Source of the DNA: Methanobacterium veterum
GTDB lineage: Archaea; Methanobacteriota; Methanobacteria; Methanobacteriales; Methanobacteriaceae
Length of the DNA: 64,000 bases
Direction of reading: 5' to 3'
Assembly: GCF_000745485.1 (NCBI RefSeq)
Contig: NZ_KN050693.1
Location: 119,870 to 183,869, forward strand
This document shows positions 29,135 through 38,458 of this stretch, one piece after another (positions within the stretch are counted from its first letter, which is position 1; each line of letters starts with the position of its first letter). Below the pieces are notes generated by a model. The model did not search any database. It saw only the letters and a list, made by a program, of their open reading frames with translations, and was not told where the DNA came from. Position numbers and translations under genes: made by a program.

Positions 29135-29305
29135 TTAACTTCAGTTGTCTTTTATAAGCCCTGCCAGTATTTATTTTTTAGTTTGTAATATTAAAATAGC
29201 ATTTAAATCTCAAAAATTCGAGGCGTGAAACAGTACATTATATCAATTAGTTAGATAAGGAGTAGAAAAATTTTAACATGATATAATACAATGTTAACCT
29301 TAATT

Positions 29306-30100
29306 TTATTTATTATCACTTGTTTGCATTTTAACGTATGCATTCCACCGCATATTGAACATATCGACCATAGAAGACGCTACTGCAGGGCTAGGGATCC
29401 ATAAAGCAACTACTTTGTCAAGATCTAAAATTTCTTCATTTATTTTTGGAAACATGATCAGAAGTTCTTTTTCGTCGACTACTACGTATTTTATAGGAGG
29501 TTTTCCTGAAATTATCATGTCTGGCTGGACTTCAGCAAATGCGTTTACAAGGTCAATCTTACCTTCACTGGTTTTTACAACACCTCCTGCAATGATTCGA
29601 AAGCTGATAGAATTTCTTTTGGCTTTTTGGATGATAGATTTTAGGGACTCAACCTCTTCAGGGAAATACAAATCACCAGTCATCATGACGCTTTTTTTGG
29701 CTTTTGATATAATGTCCAGTGATTTAGCTGTAATATTAGCCTTACCGTGAATTAACCATACCTTTGGTATTTCCTTTTTAATCTGCTGGTCGTACATCAT
29801 CGACATTTCACCCAGTAGTGCATCGATTTCTGTAAAAAGATTTGATCTGCGTTCATCGATTATGTTTCGCGGGTCTCGGGCAGTAAACAGCATAGGTCTC
29901 CCGTGTTCTACATTTATCCATCCTTGATCCTCTAACTTATTTAAAACATCATAAATCTTTGTCCTCGGTATATTTGCCTCTTTGGCAATATTTGAAGCGT
30001 CAACTGGCCCGAAATTTGTTATAACGATGTAAGTCTTTGCACCGTAATTTGTTAAGCCCAGCTTTTTCAGGGAAGACAGCATCTTCTCATCAAACATCAT
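29306..30100 (-). CDS. TrmB family transcriptional regulator
   Basis: 264 residues. An N-terminal winged helix (LKKLGLTNYGAKTYIVI, ASNIAKEANIPRTKIYDVLNKLEDQGW) is typical of TrmB. A central coiled segment leads to a C-terminal effector domain (KSVMMTGDLYFPEEVES). TrmB proteins control sugar or metabolic genes in archaea. GGTGA lies 6 bases before ATG 30100. It is divergent from the VOC-family gene about 80 bases away, which may be a target. Confidence 0.88.
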   Translation of the reverse strand: MMFDEKMLSSLKKLGLTNYGAKTYIVITNFGPVDASNIAKEANIPRTKIYDVLNKLEDQGWINVEHGRPMLFTARDPRNIIDERRSNLFTEIDALLGEMSMMYDQQIKKEIPKVWLIHGKANITAKSLDIISKAKKSVMMTGDLYFPEEVESLKSIIQKAKRNSISFRIIAGGVVKTSEGKIDLVNAFAEVQPDMIISGKPPIKYVVVDEKELLIMFPKINEEILDLDKVVALWIPSPAVASSMVDMFNMRWNAYVKMQTSDNK

Positions 30101-30183
30101 ATTTTGTCACCTTTTCACTGGTTAAAGTTACATTATATTTATAAACTGCTTTCATTTTATAAAAGATAAAGATGGTGGTAACT

Positions 30184-30534
30184 ATGAAAATTAAATACAC
30201 GACTATGATAGTTAAGGATATGGATGAGTCAATTAAATTCTATAGGGACATTATGGGCTTTGAAATAGACAGCCAGTACGATCTAGGGCAGGCTGGAGCA
30301 ATTACTCTGCTTAAAGGAGAAGGAGAAACTATGATAGAAATCATTAAAAATCCTGTAGACGAACCTGGACTGTTTTCAATAGGTATGGATGTTGAAGATA
30401 TAAACTCCACAGTGAAAGAACTCAAATCCAAAGGTGCCAAAATCACCATGGAACCCACACCAATAACAGTTGGGACCCTTGCATTCTTAGAAGATCCAAA
30501 TGGAGTACGAATAGCGTTAATTCAGCATCAATAG
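30184..30534 (+). CDS. VOC (glyoxalase/bleomycin resistance) family protein
   Basis: 116 residues. Two beta-alpha-beta-beta-beta modules are visible: [25 protein letters not shown] and [24 protein letters not shown], ending [15 protein letters not shown]. Members bind a metal and act as glyoxalases, dioxygenases or drug-binding proteins; the exact role is unknown. GGTGGT at 30174-30179 favours ATG 30184 over the upstream ATG 30172. The MFS exporter follows after 67 bases, so a resistance or detoxification pair is possible. Confidence 0.85.
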   Translation: MKIKYTTMIVKDMDESIKFYRDIMGFEIDSQYDLGQAGAITLLKGEGETMIEIIKNPVDEPGLFSIGMDVEDINSTVKELKSKGAKITMEPTPITVGTLAFLEDPNGVRIALIQHQ

Positions 30535-30601
30535 TCTTTTTTAAATTTTTTTGGGTTCTGGGGTTTTAAGAACATATAAATTATAATTTGGATGGGCAAA
30601 C

Positions 30602-31990
30602 ATGGAAACACAAATATCTAATGGCAAAAAAGTAGATAAAACAACGGTTTTACTGATTGCTACCATGGCCTCATTTTTAACCCCATTTATGGGCACTTCT
30701 TTAATTATCGCACTCCCCACCATTGCAAACGAACTGGCAGTCAATGCTATTCTTTTAAGCTGGATTTCAACAGCATATATTTTAACAGGTGCCATGTTTG
30801 CAGTTCCTTTCGGTAAAATTGCAGATGTTTATGGGATGAAAAAGATTTTTACATATGGTATTATCATTTTAACAGTCTCAACATTTCTGGCGGCAGTATC
30901 TCCCTCAGCTGAATTTTTAATTGTAACCAGGGCTGTTCAGGGTGTCAGCAGTGCAATGATAATGGTAACAGGGCTTGCCATGATAACATCAGTATTTCCT
31001 CCACAAGAGAGGGGTAGAGCGATAGGTATAAACCTCACTGTGGGATATGCTGGACTGGTCATGGGGCCTGTCTTAGGGGGCTTTTTAACACAATATCTTG
31101 GTTGGAGAAGTATATTCTATTTAATAGTACCTCTAGGCTTGCTTGTAAGTGTACTTATATTCTGGAAAATGAAGGGAAATGAATGGGCAGAATGTAAAGG
31201 TGAAAAGCTGGACCGCTGGGGAACATTACTTTATATCATTATGCTTGCACTGGTTTTAATAGGATTTTCAACTATTACTGACACTCTTGGAATGATAATG
31301 GTTATTTTAGGAATTATGGGCTTTATAAGCTTCGTCATGTGGGAATTAAAGGTTAAAAATCCTGTTTTAGAGGTGAAACTGTTCTTTAAAAATAAGAAAT
31401 TTGCATTCTCTAATCTGGCAACATTTATAAGTTATATAAGTACATTTGCAGTGAGTTTTCTTCTGAGTTTGTACTTACAGTTCATAAAAGGGTTTGATCC
31501 TAGAACAGCTGGACTGATTCTTGTAATTCAAACAATTTTTATGGTAATTCTATCTCCAGTTGCAGGGAGGCTTTCTGATAAATTTGACCCTGGAAAATTG
31601 GCTTCAATGGGAATGGGAATAATAACCGTGGGACTCTTAATCCTTGCACTGATAACAGCTGAAACCAGTTTATATATTATAATACTGGCTTTGGCGATTA
31701 TAGGGATTGGAATTGGAATATTTTCAGCCCCCAATGCAAACGTTATCATGGGGTCTGTTGAAAAGAAATATATGGGCTTATCTTCTGCAATATTAAGTAC
31801 AATGAGAATTTTAGGCCAAACCTTTGGTATGGGATTGATTTTAGTGATATTTGCAGTCTACATTGGCGCAGTCCAGTTTAGCCCTCAAAATTATCCTGAA
31901 CTTTTAATAAGTATTAAGATAACCTTCACAATTTCTGTAGTGCTGAGTTTAATAGCAGTTTTTGCATCACTGGCCCGAAATAGAAAATAA
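30602..31990 (+). CDS. MFS drug/multidrug exporter, DHA2-like
   Basis: 462 residues with about 14 membrane segments. The MFS motif A is GKIADVYGMKKIF and motif C is GYAGLVMGPVLGGFLTQYLGWRSIFY, typical of proton-driven drug exporters. It follows the VOC gene on the same strand. The substrate cannot be inferred. Confidence 0.88.
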   Translation: METQISNGKKVDKTTVLLIATMASFLTPFMGTSLIIALPTIANELAVNAILLSWISTAYILTGAMFAVPFGKIADVYGMKKIFTYGIIILTVSTFLAAVSPSAEFLIVTRAVQGVSSAMIMVTGLAMITSVFPPQERGRAIGINLTVGYAGLVMGPVLGGFLTQYLGWRSIFYLIVPLGLLVSVLIFWKMKGNEWAECKGEKLDRWGTLLYIIMLALVLIGFSTITDTLGMIMVILGIMGFISFVMWELKVKNPVLEVKLFFKNKKFAFSNLATFISYISTFAVSFLLSLYLQFIKGFDPRTAGLILVIQTIFMVILSPVAGRLSDKFDPGKLASMGMGIITVGLLILALITAETSLYIIILALAIIGIGIGIFSAPNANVIMGSVEKKYMGLSSAILSTMRILGQTFGMGLILVIFAVYIGAVQFSPQNYPELLISIKITFTISVVLSLIAVFASLARNRK

Positions 31991-32300
31991 ACGAGATTTT
32001 ATTTTACTTTGTTTTTTCATATTTATTTCATAAAAATATAAATGATTAATATTGTACTTTACATGTTTTTAGCAGGATAAATTGAATAATACTAATATTA
32101 TGTTCTTTTTTAGATGTTTCTATAGAAATTAGGGGGATGTATGTGAAAAGAATCTATGAATAGTTATATTGTGTGCTGGTTTAAAGTGGTATCTACATTA
32201 ATTTAGTACTAATTTATAAAATAATATTACATTTATATGAAATAAATTCTATATTTATTATAGCACAAAAATGTTTAAAACTTAATAAAATGTTGGTATT
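31991..32300. other. intergenic region
   Basis: 310 AT-rich bases. A TTAGGGGGATGTATG is followed by a frame that stops after 8 codons, so it is not a gene. Nothing else was found. Confidence 0.4.
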
Positions 32301-32561
32301 ATGGAATATTATGAAAATGAAGAATTCTGGTTTGTACTTTTTAAATTAAGATTACTTGCAACTAAAGATAAACGTCTTAAACCAAAAAAAGCCCATGAAT
32401 TCCAGAGATCATTTGAAAATATACGCAGGATCAAAGAAGATGCATGTAAATTCCAGGACAACGATAAATATTTAGAAATAATTTTAATGGCTGATGAAAT
32501 GGAAGAAACATTAAAAGCCGAACTAAAACAAAAAAATTACAAAATAGATGATTTTAAATGA
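32301..32561 (+). CDS. small charged protein of unknown function
   Basis: 86 residues, lysine- and glutamate-rich and predicted helical (FKLRLLATKDKRLKPKKAHEFQ..., LMADEMEETLKAELKQ). It has no membrane segment or known motif. GGTA lies shortly before the ATG. It stands alone. Confidence 0.5.
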   Translation: MEYYENEEFWFVLFKLRLLATKDKRLKPKKAHEFQRSFENIRRIKEDACKFQDNDKYLEIILMADEMEETLKAELKQKNYKIDDFK

Positions 32562-33034
32562 GATAAATGAATTAATTGAAAATTTAAAACCTTCAGATTA
32601 TTCAAAAAAAAACCAAAACTGCTTTTTAAAAGTTAATAGTTAATGGATTTTTTTTATTTCATGCGATATCTACATGTTAATTTTGGAAGCAGTTTAAATT
32701 AGAAATTAATATTATTTTTGCCGCTTTTTTTGTGGAATCAGTAGTCTTTAGGGTATTCCTCCCTTAAATTAAAATAAAAACCAGTTTGGAATAATTTTCA
32801 AATTTGCTATCTTTACTGTGTAAGTATAGGCTGGGGAGTATTTAGTTTAAATAACCATCTAAACTTTTTATGATTAATTAATTATTTATGTGCCTTTGGG
32901 GGTAACTATGCTTAAAAATACAACTTATTGTAGATAGTAAAATGATAACTGTGTTTTAATTATTTAAAATGTTGTGCTATTTTTAAAAAATATCAAACAG
33001 AAATGTATATATGTAATGCTCTATCAATTAATTG
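32562..33034. other. intergenic region upstream of PadR operator
   Basis: About 470 AT-rich bases. A GGGGGTAACT site at 32899 precedes a 9-codon frame only. No gene supported. Confidence 0.4.
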
Positions 33035-33078
33035 ATATCAAAAATTTGATATATATTTTTGATATAAAAATTTGATAT
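33035..33078. promoter_or_regulatory. candidate PadR operator with 13-bp periodic half-sites
   Basis: TTTGATAT occurs three times at 33045-33052, 33058-33065 and 33071-33078, exactly 13 bases apart. An inverted ATATCAAA at 33035-33042 pairs with the first to give an 18-bp dyad. It lies about 105-150 bases upstream of the PadR gene. Confidence 0.55.
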
Positions 33079-33182
33079 TTATAACTGATATAATAGCCAT
33101 AATTTAGACTATAAATTTAAAGAAGATATTGTGGAAAATAGTTTAAAAAACTCATAAATTTCATGGTAACGGAGGATTAAGA

Positions 33183-33659
33183 ATGAAAGAGGTTGGAGGA
33201 TTAAGAATGTGGATACTCCATGTAATAGGTGAATTTGGACCGAGTAATGGTGTAGAAATTATGGCTAACGTCCAAAAACATTATGATTTACAATTTCAAT
33301 GGTATGAAGGCACTCATGTACATCCGCATCATGCAAGCAGCACACAATCAAAAAGACTTTTGCCGGGTTCTGTATATCCTATGCTTAAAAAAATGGTATC
33401 TGAAGGTTTAATAACCAAGCAAGATGATGGGAAATATGATTTAACTGAGAATGGGAAAATCATAGTAACTAATTTATTTGAACATTTTAGGTCTAATGAA
33501 TTGGATCGTGGAGTGCTTTCTGTAGAAAATTCATTAGAGGCAATGAACTGGCATGCATCTTATATGGAAGAGCTTGATAAAGAGGAAATTACTTCTTACA
33601 AAGAATCAATTGAATTACTCATTGAAAGACTTAAAAAAATAAAAGAATCGCTTAAATAA
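33183..33659 (+). CDS. PadR family transcriptional regulator
   Basis: 158 residues. The PadR winged helix is clear: MWILHVIGEFGPSNGVEIM, SVYPMLKKMVSEGLITKQDDGKYDLTENGK, with a C-terminal helical dimerisation region. A histidine-rich insert (EGTHVHPHHASS) between helices is unusual and might sense metal. There are two tandem starts: GGAGGATTAAGAATG is duplicated 24 bases apart, giving ATG 33183 or ATG 33207, each with its own ribosome binding site. The MFS exporter downstream is the likely target. Confidence 0.88.
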   Translation: MKEVGGLRMWILHVIGEFGPSNGVEIMANVQKHYDLQFQWYEGTHVHPHHASSTQSKRLLPGSVYPMLKKMVSEGLITKQDDGKYDLTENGKIIVTNLFEHFRSNELDRGVLSVENSLEAMNWHASYMEELDKEEITSYKESIELLIERLKKIKESLK

Positions 33660-33688
33660 TGAGATTATTATAAAAACGCTTGAAAAAA

Positions 33689-33730
33689 GGCTTACAAACA
33701 ATTTGTAGCCGTAAAAAATCAAAGATTTTT
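33689..33730 (+). terminator. hairpins downstream of PadR gene
   Basis: GGCTTACAAA / TTTGTAGCC forms a bulged stem at 33689-33710, and AAAAATC / GATTTTT forms a second at 33714-33730. A third short stem, GAAAC / GTTTC, lies at 33741-33754. The rest of the spacer to 33980 has no gene. Confidence 0.4.
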
Positions 33731-33980
33731 CACATGCCATGAAACAAAAGTTTCGAGGGTATTGATACTTAATTTTTAATTTTTATAGCTAATTAGCGGC
33801 AGCTATCTTCAAATTTCAAATTAGAGCCAAAAAATATGACAAAGACTAAAAATGCAGATAGACGATTGAATTAATAACAAGAAGTCCTTGAAAAGTAGTT
33901 AATTATCAGTTTTTTAATCAAAAATCTAATCAATATCTAAATTTAATCAAAATGAACGAATTATATGGGTGAATTAACAT

Positions 33981-35462
33981 ATGGATGCAGAAAATGATGT
34001 TTTAAAACATTTTAAATTGATCATATCTGGACTTATAATTAGTCTCTTAATAGTTTCATTAGATAGTACCATCACCACTACAGCTATGCCTAATATTATT
34101 GCAAGTTTAGGTGGCCTGGAATACTATGTTTGGCCGGTTACGATTTATCTTGCAACTGTAATAATTTCTGCCATGCTTTCAGGCAAGCTTTCTGATTTCT
34201 ATGGCAGTAAAAAAGTATTGATATGCGCATTACTGGTCTTTATATTAGGTTCCGTTCTTTGCGGGTTTTCACAAAATATGACTGAACTCATACTATTTAG
34301 GGCACTGCAAGGGTTAGGTGCGGGTATAATTGTGACCGTGCCGAAGAAAATTATTGCCGAAATGGTTCCGCCAAGACAAAGAGGAAAATATATGGGTTTA
34401 TTTGGTATTGCAGGTGGTATTTCAACTGTAGTAGGCCCTACACTGGGAGGTTTTATAACAGATTCCCTCGGATGGCAGTGGATATTCTTTGTAAATGTTC
34501 CAATAGGAATCATAGCACTAAGTTTAATTATTCCATATCTCCCTGAATTTGGAGTAACTGTAAAAGAAAAAATAATGGATTACCTGGGCATTATAACATT
34601 TACAGGCGCTTTAACATCATTTTTAGCGGCTTTAACTTGTAGCCAGCAAAATACTGTCATTTCGCAGGTATTACTGGATTCATTATGGATATTTGCAGTA
34701 ATCATGTTTTTTGGATTTATATATGCTGAAAGAAAAGCTAAAGAACCTGTACTGCCATTATATCTATTTAAAAACTCGGTATTTACTATTTCAACCGTTT
34801 CAGTATTTTTGTTAGGTGCTATAACATTAGCAGGTACGGTTTACATTCCACTTTTCTTACAATCAGTCCAGGGCTTAAGCCCTTCATCGTCGGGGGCATA
34901 TCTAACTCCACTGATGTTTACCATGATCATAACTGCAGTTTTATCCGGCCAGGTAATTTCAAAAACAGGCACTTACAAAAAGCTCGCTATCCTATCTTTT
35001 GCCATAGGCGCTGCAGGTATGTTCTTACTTTCAACACTCACTCCAAACACATCCGGCCTGGAAATAATCATTTATGAAATTATCATAGGTATAAGTGCAG
35101 GTTTGGCAATGCCGTTGTTTACTGTTGCAGCTCAAAATTCAGTTGCAAAACGAGATTTAGGTGTTGTAACCGCATCATCAATGTATATCGAACAGCTTGG
35201 AAGCGTAATTGGTTTAGCTGTTCTAGGGACAATTGCAAACATGACTTTGAACATCAATTTGCAAAATACGGTACATGTTTCATCATCATTACTTGTCACA
35301 GCTATTTGCAATGTATTTGCAGTAGCAGTACTAATGAACATAATTGGACTAGTATTATGCCTATTCTTAAAAGATATATGCATGAGCAATGAAATAGATG
35401 GAGAAGAAATAGGCTACCAAGATTTAGCTGAGTCAAAAAAGGAGAAAGAGTTTGATGTTTAA
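33981..35462 (+). CDS. MFS multidrug exporter, DHA2 (EmrB/QacA) family
   Basis: 493 residues, about 14 membrane segments. LIVSLDSTITTTAMPNI in the first helix is the DHA2 signature motif D1. Motif A is GKLSDFYGSKKVL, and motif C lies in GISTVVGPTLGGFITDSLGWQWIFF. A short charged C-terminal tail follows the last helix. The upstream PadR regulator and its operator suggest substrate-inducible expression, the usual arrangement for PadR-controlled pumps. Confidence 0.9.
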   Translation: MDAENDVLKHFKLIISGLIISLLIVSLDSTITTTAMPNIIASLGGLEYYVWPVTIYLATVIISAMLSGKLSDFYGSKKVLICALLVFILGSVLCGFSQNMTELILFRALQGLGAGIIVTVPKKIIAEMVPPRQRGKYMGLFGIAGGISTVVGPTLGGFITDSLGWQWIFFVNVPIGIIALSLIIPYLPEFGVTVKEKIMDYLGIITFTGALTSFLAALTCSQQNTVISQVLLDSLWIFAVIMFFGFIYAERKAKEPVLPLYLFKNSVFTISTVSVFLLGAITLAGTVYIPLFLQSVQGLSPSSSGAYLTPLMFTMIITAVLSGQVISKTGTYKKLAILSFAIGAAGMFLLSTLTPNTSGLEIIIYEIIIGISAGLAMPLFTVAAQNSVAKRDLGVVTASSMYIEQLGSVIGLAVLGTIANMTLNINLQNTVHVSSSLLVTAICNVFAVAVLMNIIGLVLCLFLKDICMSNEIDGEEIGYQDLAESKKEKEFDV

Positions 35463-35529
35463 TTTTTCTTTTTTTTAAATTTTGAAAACTAATTATAAAT
35501 ATTTATTTAAGTAAACATATTTTTATACC

Positions 35530-36056
35530 TGCTAAGGAGAAACAAGAGCAATTTTTAAAGGTTAAAGAAGCGATAATAACTTTTATATTGCTTATTTTTG
35601 CATTAAGCAGTGTCTTTTATTTTTTAATTATATCTGAAGGATCTATTGAGGCGGGGAATGGAATTTTTAGCCCCTCAACTGGCTAAATTAACTACTTTTA
35701 CAAAAGTAGCTATTATAAGTGGAATTATATGGGCAGTCTGGCATTTCCCTTTAATAATATTTTCTAACTATAACTCTATTACCTCATTATGGTATGCACT
35801 ACCCCTGTTTTTAATATCAGTTTTGGTATAAGTTTTATAGCGCGGCTGCGATTAAAATCAGGCAGTATATGGCATGCGGTCCTTTTAAATGCAGGCAGCA
35901 ATCATGTTCAAAATATATTTGATCCCTTAAGTAGTGAAAGTTTAACTCCATACCTTGTTGGGGAAAATAATTGTAGTAGGGGTAATTTTAATTATTGCAC
36001 TTATATTCTGGACAAGGAGGGATAAACTGCAGGATATGATGATTACTGGTTCTTAA
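35530..36056 (+). pseudogene. degraded CPBP-type membrane protease
   Basis: Pieces in three frames give KEAIITFILLIFALSSVFYF, then FLAPQLAKLTTFTKVAIISGIIWAVWHFP, then RLRLKSGSIWHAVLLNAGSNHVQNIF and finally VVGVILIIALIFWTRRDK. Together they match the C-terminal half of a CPBP protease. The EExxxR motif region is damaged (only RRGMEFL remains). At least two frameshifts are needed, so it is not functional as sequenced. Confidence 0.7.
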
Positions 36057-36382
36057 ATTTCTCAATTTAACTATTTTTATCTCCTAAAATTTGTCTGTTG
36101 CATTTTAAGGATAGATTTTAAATGGAGTAAATCGGTAATTTCATTAAAACTTATTTTTTGCTGTAGAAATTTTAAAATAGATCAAGCAAAATTGAACATC
36201 TAAAACTGTGAAAATTATCTTTAAATAAGGAGTTATTGATATTTTAAAAAGCTTAGGAAATAATTTATTGAAAAAAAGTTATTTGACCTGATGCTGGTTT
36301 TATATTGTAAAATTAACCTGTTTTTAGCCACATGGCCACTATGCTTATAGAAAAAATTAAATTAAAAATGGAAAATAATAAC
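36057..36382. other. intergenic region with a dispersed repeat fragment
   Basis: 326 AT-rich bases. 36298-36355 resembles the repeats at 41661 and 46951 (AAAATTAACCTGTTTTTAG, then ATGGCCACTATG). No gene. Confidence 0.35.
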
Positions 36383-36802
36383 TTATCTTCTTTTTTTCTT
36401 GGTTTTAGAAGTGTCTGTATCGCTGGCAGTGTTTTGTGTAGCATTTACCACAGTCATATTCGTATAAGCCGGCTGGCCTGTTACTAGAATAACTACATTA
36501 ATTGACCCGTATCCGTTACTAATTGTTGTAGTGGCAGTATTTTCTCCAACCACTTGATTTTGGCTGTTATATGCTGTTAATTTAACTGTTACTTGAGAAT
36601 AATCTGTGTTACTTGCACTTTTTAGATTTCCAGCGACCAGCCAACTGGTTTTTTCTGCATTATTCCACTGCCCATTAAGATTTCCGTCTACCGCTATGTC
36701 AGTTTGCGGATTGGTATTATTGGAACTAGTACATCCGGATATTCCTAAAATAATAACTAAGATAAAACAAATTCCTAGTAAAGATAGATATTTTACCTCC
36801 AT
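36383..36802 (-). CDS. lipoprotein, probable FxLYD-type
   Basis: 139 residues. A lipoprotein signal peptide ends in LGISGC, so the mature protein would be anchored outside the membrane. The mature part resembles a small beta-sandwich of FxLYD type (WLVAGNLKSASNTDYSQVTVKLTAYNSQNQVVGENTAT). The C-terminus is lysine-rich. GGGGAGG precedes ATG 36802. A perfect palindrome lies just upstream of that site. Function unknown. Confidence 0.7.
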   Translation of the reverse strand: MEVKYLSLLGICFILVIILGISGCTSSNNTNPQTDIAVDGNLNGQWNNAEKTSWLVAGNLKSASNTDYSQVTVKLTAYNSQNQVVGENTATTTISNGYGSINVVILVTGQPAYTNMTVVNATQNTASDTDTSKTKKKRR

Positions 36803-36818
36803 TGAATCCTCCCCATAT

Positions 36819-36836
36819 ATTGTCTAATTAGACAAT
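36819..36836. promoter_or_regulatory. 18-bp perfect palindrome upstream of the lipoprotein gene
   Basis: ATTGTCTAATTAGACAAT reads the same on both strands. It lies 17-34 bases upstream of the start codon, a position suited to repression. No regulator is adjacent. Confidence 0.55.
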
Positions 36837-37203
36837 GTATTAAACAGGGTAATATAATTATTTGAAGAAGTCCGTGTTTTGGGTATTTTAATTTGTAAAA
36901 CTGGACGAGTTTTAACTATGAAGTTGATATATTTTTTTATAATGGAGTTTTTTTAAGGCATAGTAACTAAACTATCCCGTATTTTATGTTGTATTTTATC
37001 TAAAAATGGGAATTTACAATTATTTTTTTAAACTATGAAACACCTGTGACATTCTGGAAATGGCCGTTAAATCATGTAGAACTCATTTTTGAGGTTATAA
37101 AGTTTGAAATAAAAAAATGCATGGAAACTAATAAAAAATGGAATATTTCAATAAAAAATTTAAACATTGGAATGGGGTTATATTAATAATATTGATATAA
37201 CCT

Positions 37204-37237
37204 TTGAAAATATTGAATTTAATATTGATATTTTCAA
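37204..37237. promoter_or_regulatory. inverted repeat upstream of the DUF2089 operon
   Basis: 10-bp arms TTGAAAATAT and ATATTTTCAA separated by 14 bases. AATATTGA occurs several times nearby between 37188 and 37290. It lies about 95 bases upstream of the first gene. The rest of 36837-37332 is AT-rich, with a further repeat fragment near 36890-36960. Confidence 0.5.
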
Positions 37238-37332
37238 TATGTTTATATAGTATAACTTAAGAATATTAAATTGCATTAACACAATATTGATTATTTGAAG
37301 TTATGAATAAATATTTTTAAGGGGAGGGTATC

Positions 37333-37647
37333 ATGAAGGCAAAAAAATTAAAAATATACATTAAAACATCTAAATTCTCAGTTCCAATCCCTGCATTACG
37401 ATTTTCAACGCTTAGATGGATTTCTAAAATTATAATCAAATACGGCCCTTCTAAAATGAGAACGGGGTGGCTGCCTCAATCTGCTGAATATGAAAATATT
37501 GAATCAATTTTAAAGAACATAACCTGTAAAGATGTCGACCAACTTATCGACCAGTTGGAACAGGAAGAACCGTTTGAAATGGTGGATATTGAAACCTACG
37601 ACGAAAAAGAAGGAAATACAGTCGTTAAAATTTACACAGTGGGGTGA
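37333..37647 (+). CDS. small protein sharing a domain with the SHOCT-like protein downstream
   Basis: 104 residues. It reads KLKIYIKTSKFSVPIPALRF near the start and ends FEMVDIETYDEKEGNTVVKIY. The same pattern recurs in the third gene of the operon (KWLKVRVKT...VNIPLAL, GKIVEVEDEENQTRVKVYV), so the two share a domain. GGGGAGGG precedes the ATG. Its stop overlaps the ribosome binding site of the next gene. Function unknown. Confidence 0.65.
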   Translation: MKAKKLKIYIKTSKFSVPIPALRFSTLRWISKIIIKYGPSKMRTGWLPQSAEYENIESILKNITCKDVDQLIDQLEQEEPFEMVDIETYDEKEGNTVVKIYTVG

Positions 37648-37655
37648 AATGGTTT

Positions 37656-38015
37656 ATGAAGCGTGAAGTACCTGGAAACTGTCCAATATGCGGCGGTGAA
37701 ACTAAAGTTACAGAGATACACTGCAGGAAATGTGAAACAACCATCAAGGGTGAATTTGATCTATGCAAGTTCTGCAGATTAACTGAACAACAGAAATACT
37801 TCGTTGAAGTTTTTATTAAAAATAGGGGCAATATCAAGGAAATTGAAAAGGAATTGGGGATATCTTACCCTACTGTAAGGAATAAACTGGATGAAGTGAT
37901 TTTTGCTTTGGGACACAAAGTTGAAAAACCAGCTGTTAATCAAAAAGAGATTTTAGAGAAGCTTAGCCGGGGAGAAATTAGCAAAGAAGAGGCTTTGAAG
38001 TTACTAAATGAATAA
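37656..38015 (+). CDS. DUF2089 domain protein (zinc-binding, HTH-like)
   Basis: 119 residues. Two zinc-binding pairs, NCPICGG and CRKCET, are followed by LCKFCRLTEQQKYFVEVFIKNRGNIKEIEKELGISYPTVRNKLDEV, which looks like a helix-turn-helix of sigma70 region 4 type. A C-terminal SHOCT-like tail (ILEKLSRGEISKEEALKLL) resembles the N-terminus of the next protein. It is likely the DNA-binding regulator of this operon and may act at the upstream dyad. GGGGTGA at 37641-37647 supports ATG 37656. Confidence 0.85.
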   Translation: MKREVPGNCPICGGETKVTEIHCRKCETTIKGEFDLCKFCRLTEQQKYFVEVFIKNRGNIKEIEKELGISYPTVRNKLDEVIFALGHKVEKPAVNQKEILEKLSRGEISKEEALKLLNE

Positions 38016-38036
38016 TAAAATATTGGGGGAGATTAG

Positions 38037-38423
38037 ATGATGTCTAAAAACGTATCAGAAGAAAGGATAAAAATTTTGGAAATGGTTGAAGAAGGAACAA
38101 TCGATGCATCTGAGGCAATGGAGCTGCTCAGCGCCCTGGAAAGAAATCAGGAAGAAATTGTGCCTAAAAAGAATGCTAAATGGTTAAAAGTTAGGGTAAA
38201 AACCATGGAAAATGAGTCAAAGGTAAATGTTAACATACCCTTGGCACTGGTTGATGTAGGATTAAAACTTGCAAAAACCTATGACCCTAAATTAAAGGAG
38301 TCTGGCCTCGATAAAATTGACATTGAAGAAATTATGGAAGCTGTTAAAAATGGGGCAGAAGGAAAAATTGTGGAAGTGGAAGATGAGGAAAATCAAACCA
38401 GAGTTAAGGTGTACGTGGAGTAG
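38037..38423 (+). CDS. SHOCT-like domain protein
   Basis: 128 residues. The N-terminus RIKILEMVEEGTIDASEAMELL is a SHOCT-like (YvlB-type) helical hairpin. The remainder is the domain shared with the first gene of the operon. GGGGGAG lies before the start. In bacteria, DUF2089 and SHOCT-like/DUF4097 genes occur together in envelope-stress operons. A similar role here is inference. Confidence 0.75.
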   Translation: MMSKNVSEERIKILEMVEEGTIDASEAMELLSALERNQEEIVPKKNAKWLKVRVKTMENESKVNVNIPLALVDVGLKLAKTYDPKLKESGLDKIDIEEIMEAVKNGAEGKIVEVEDEENQTRVKVYVE

Positions 38424-38458
38424 GAACTGGTTCATTAAAAAATCAAAATAAATTGTAT

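Noticed and set aside
32899..32940. Good ribosome binding site GGGGGTAACT followed by ATG
   Set aside because: Frame stops after 9 codons; at most a gene remnant.
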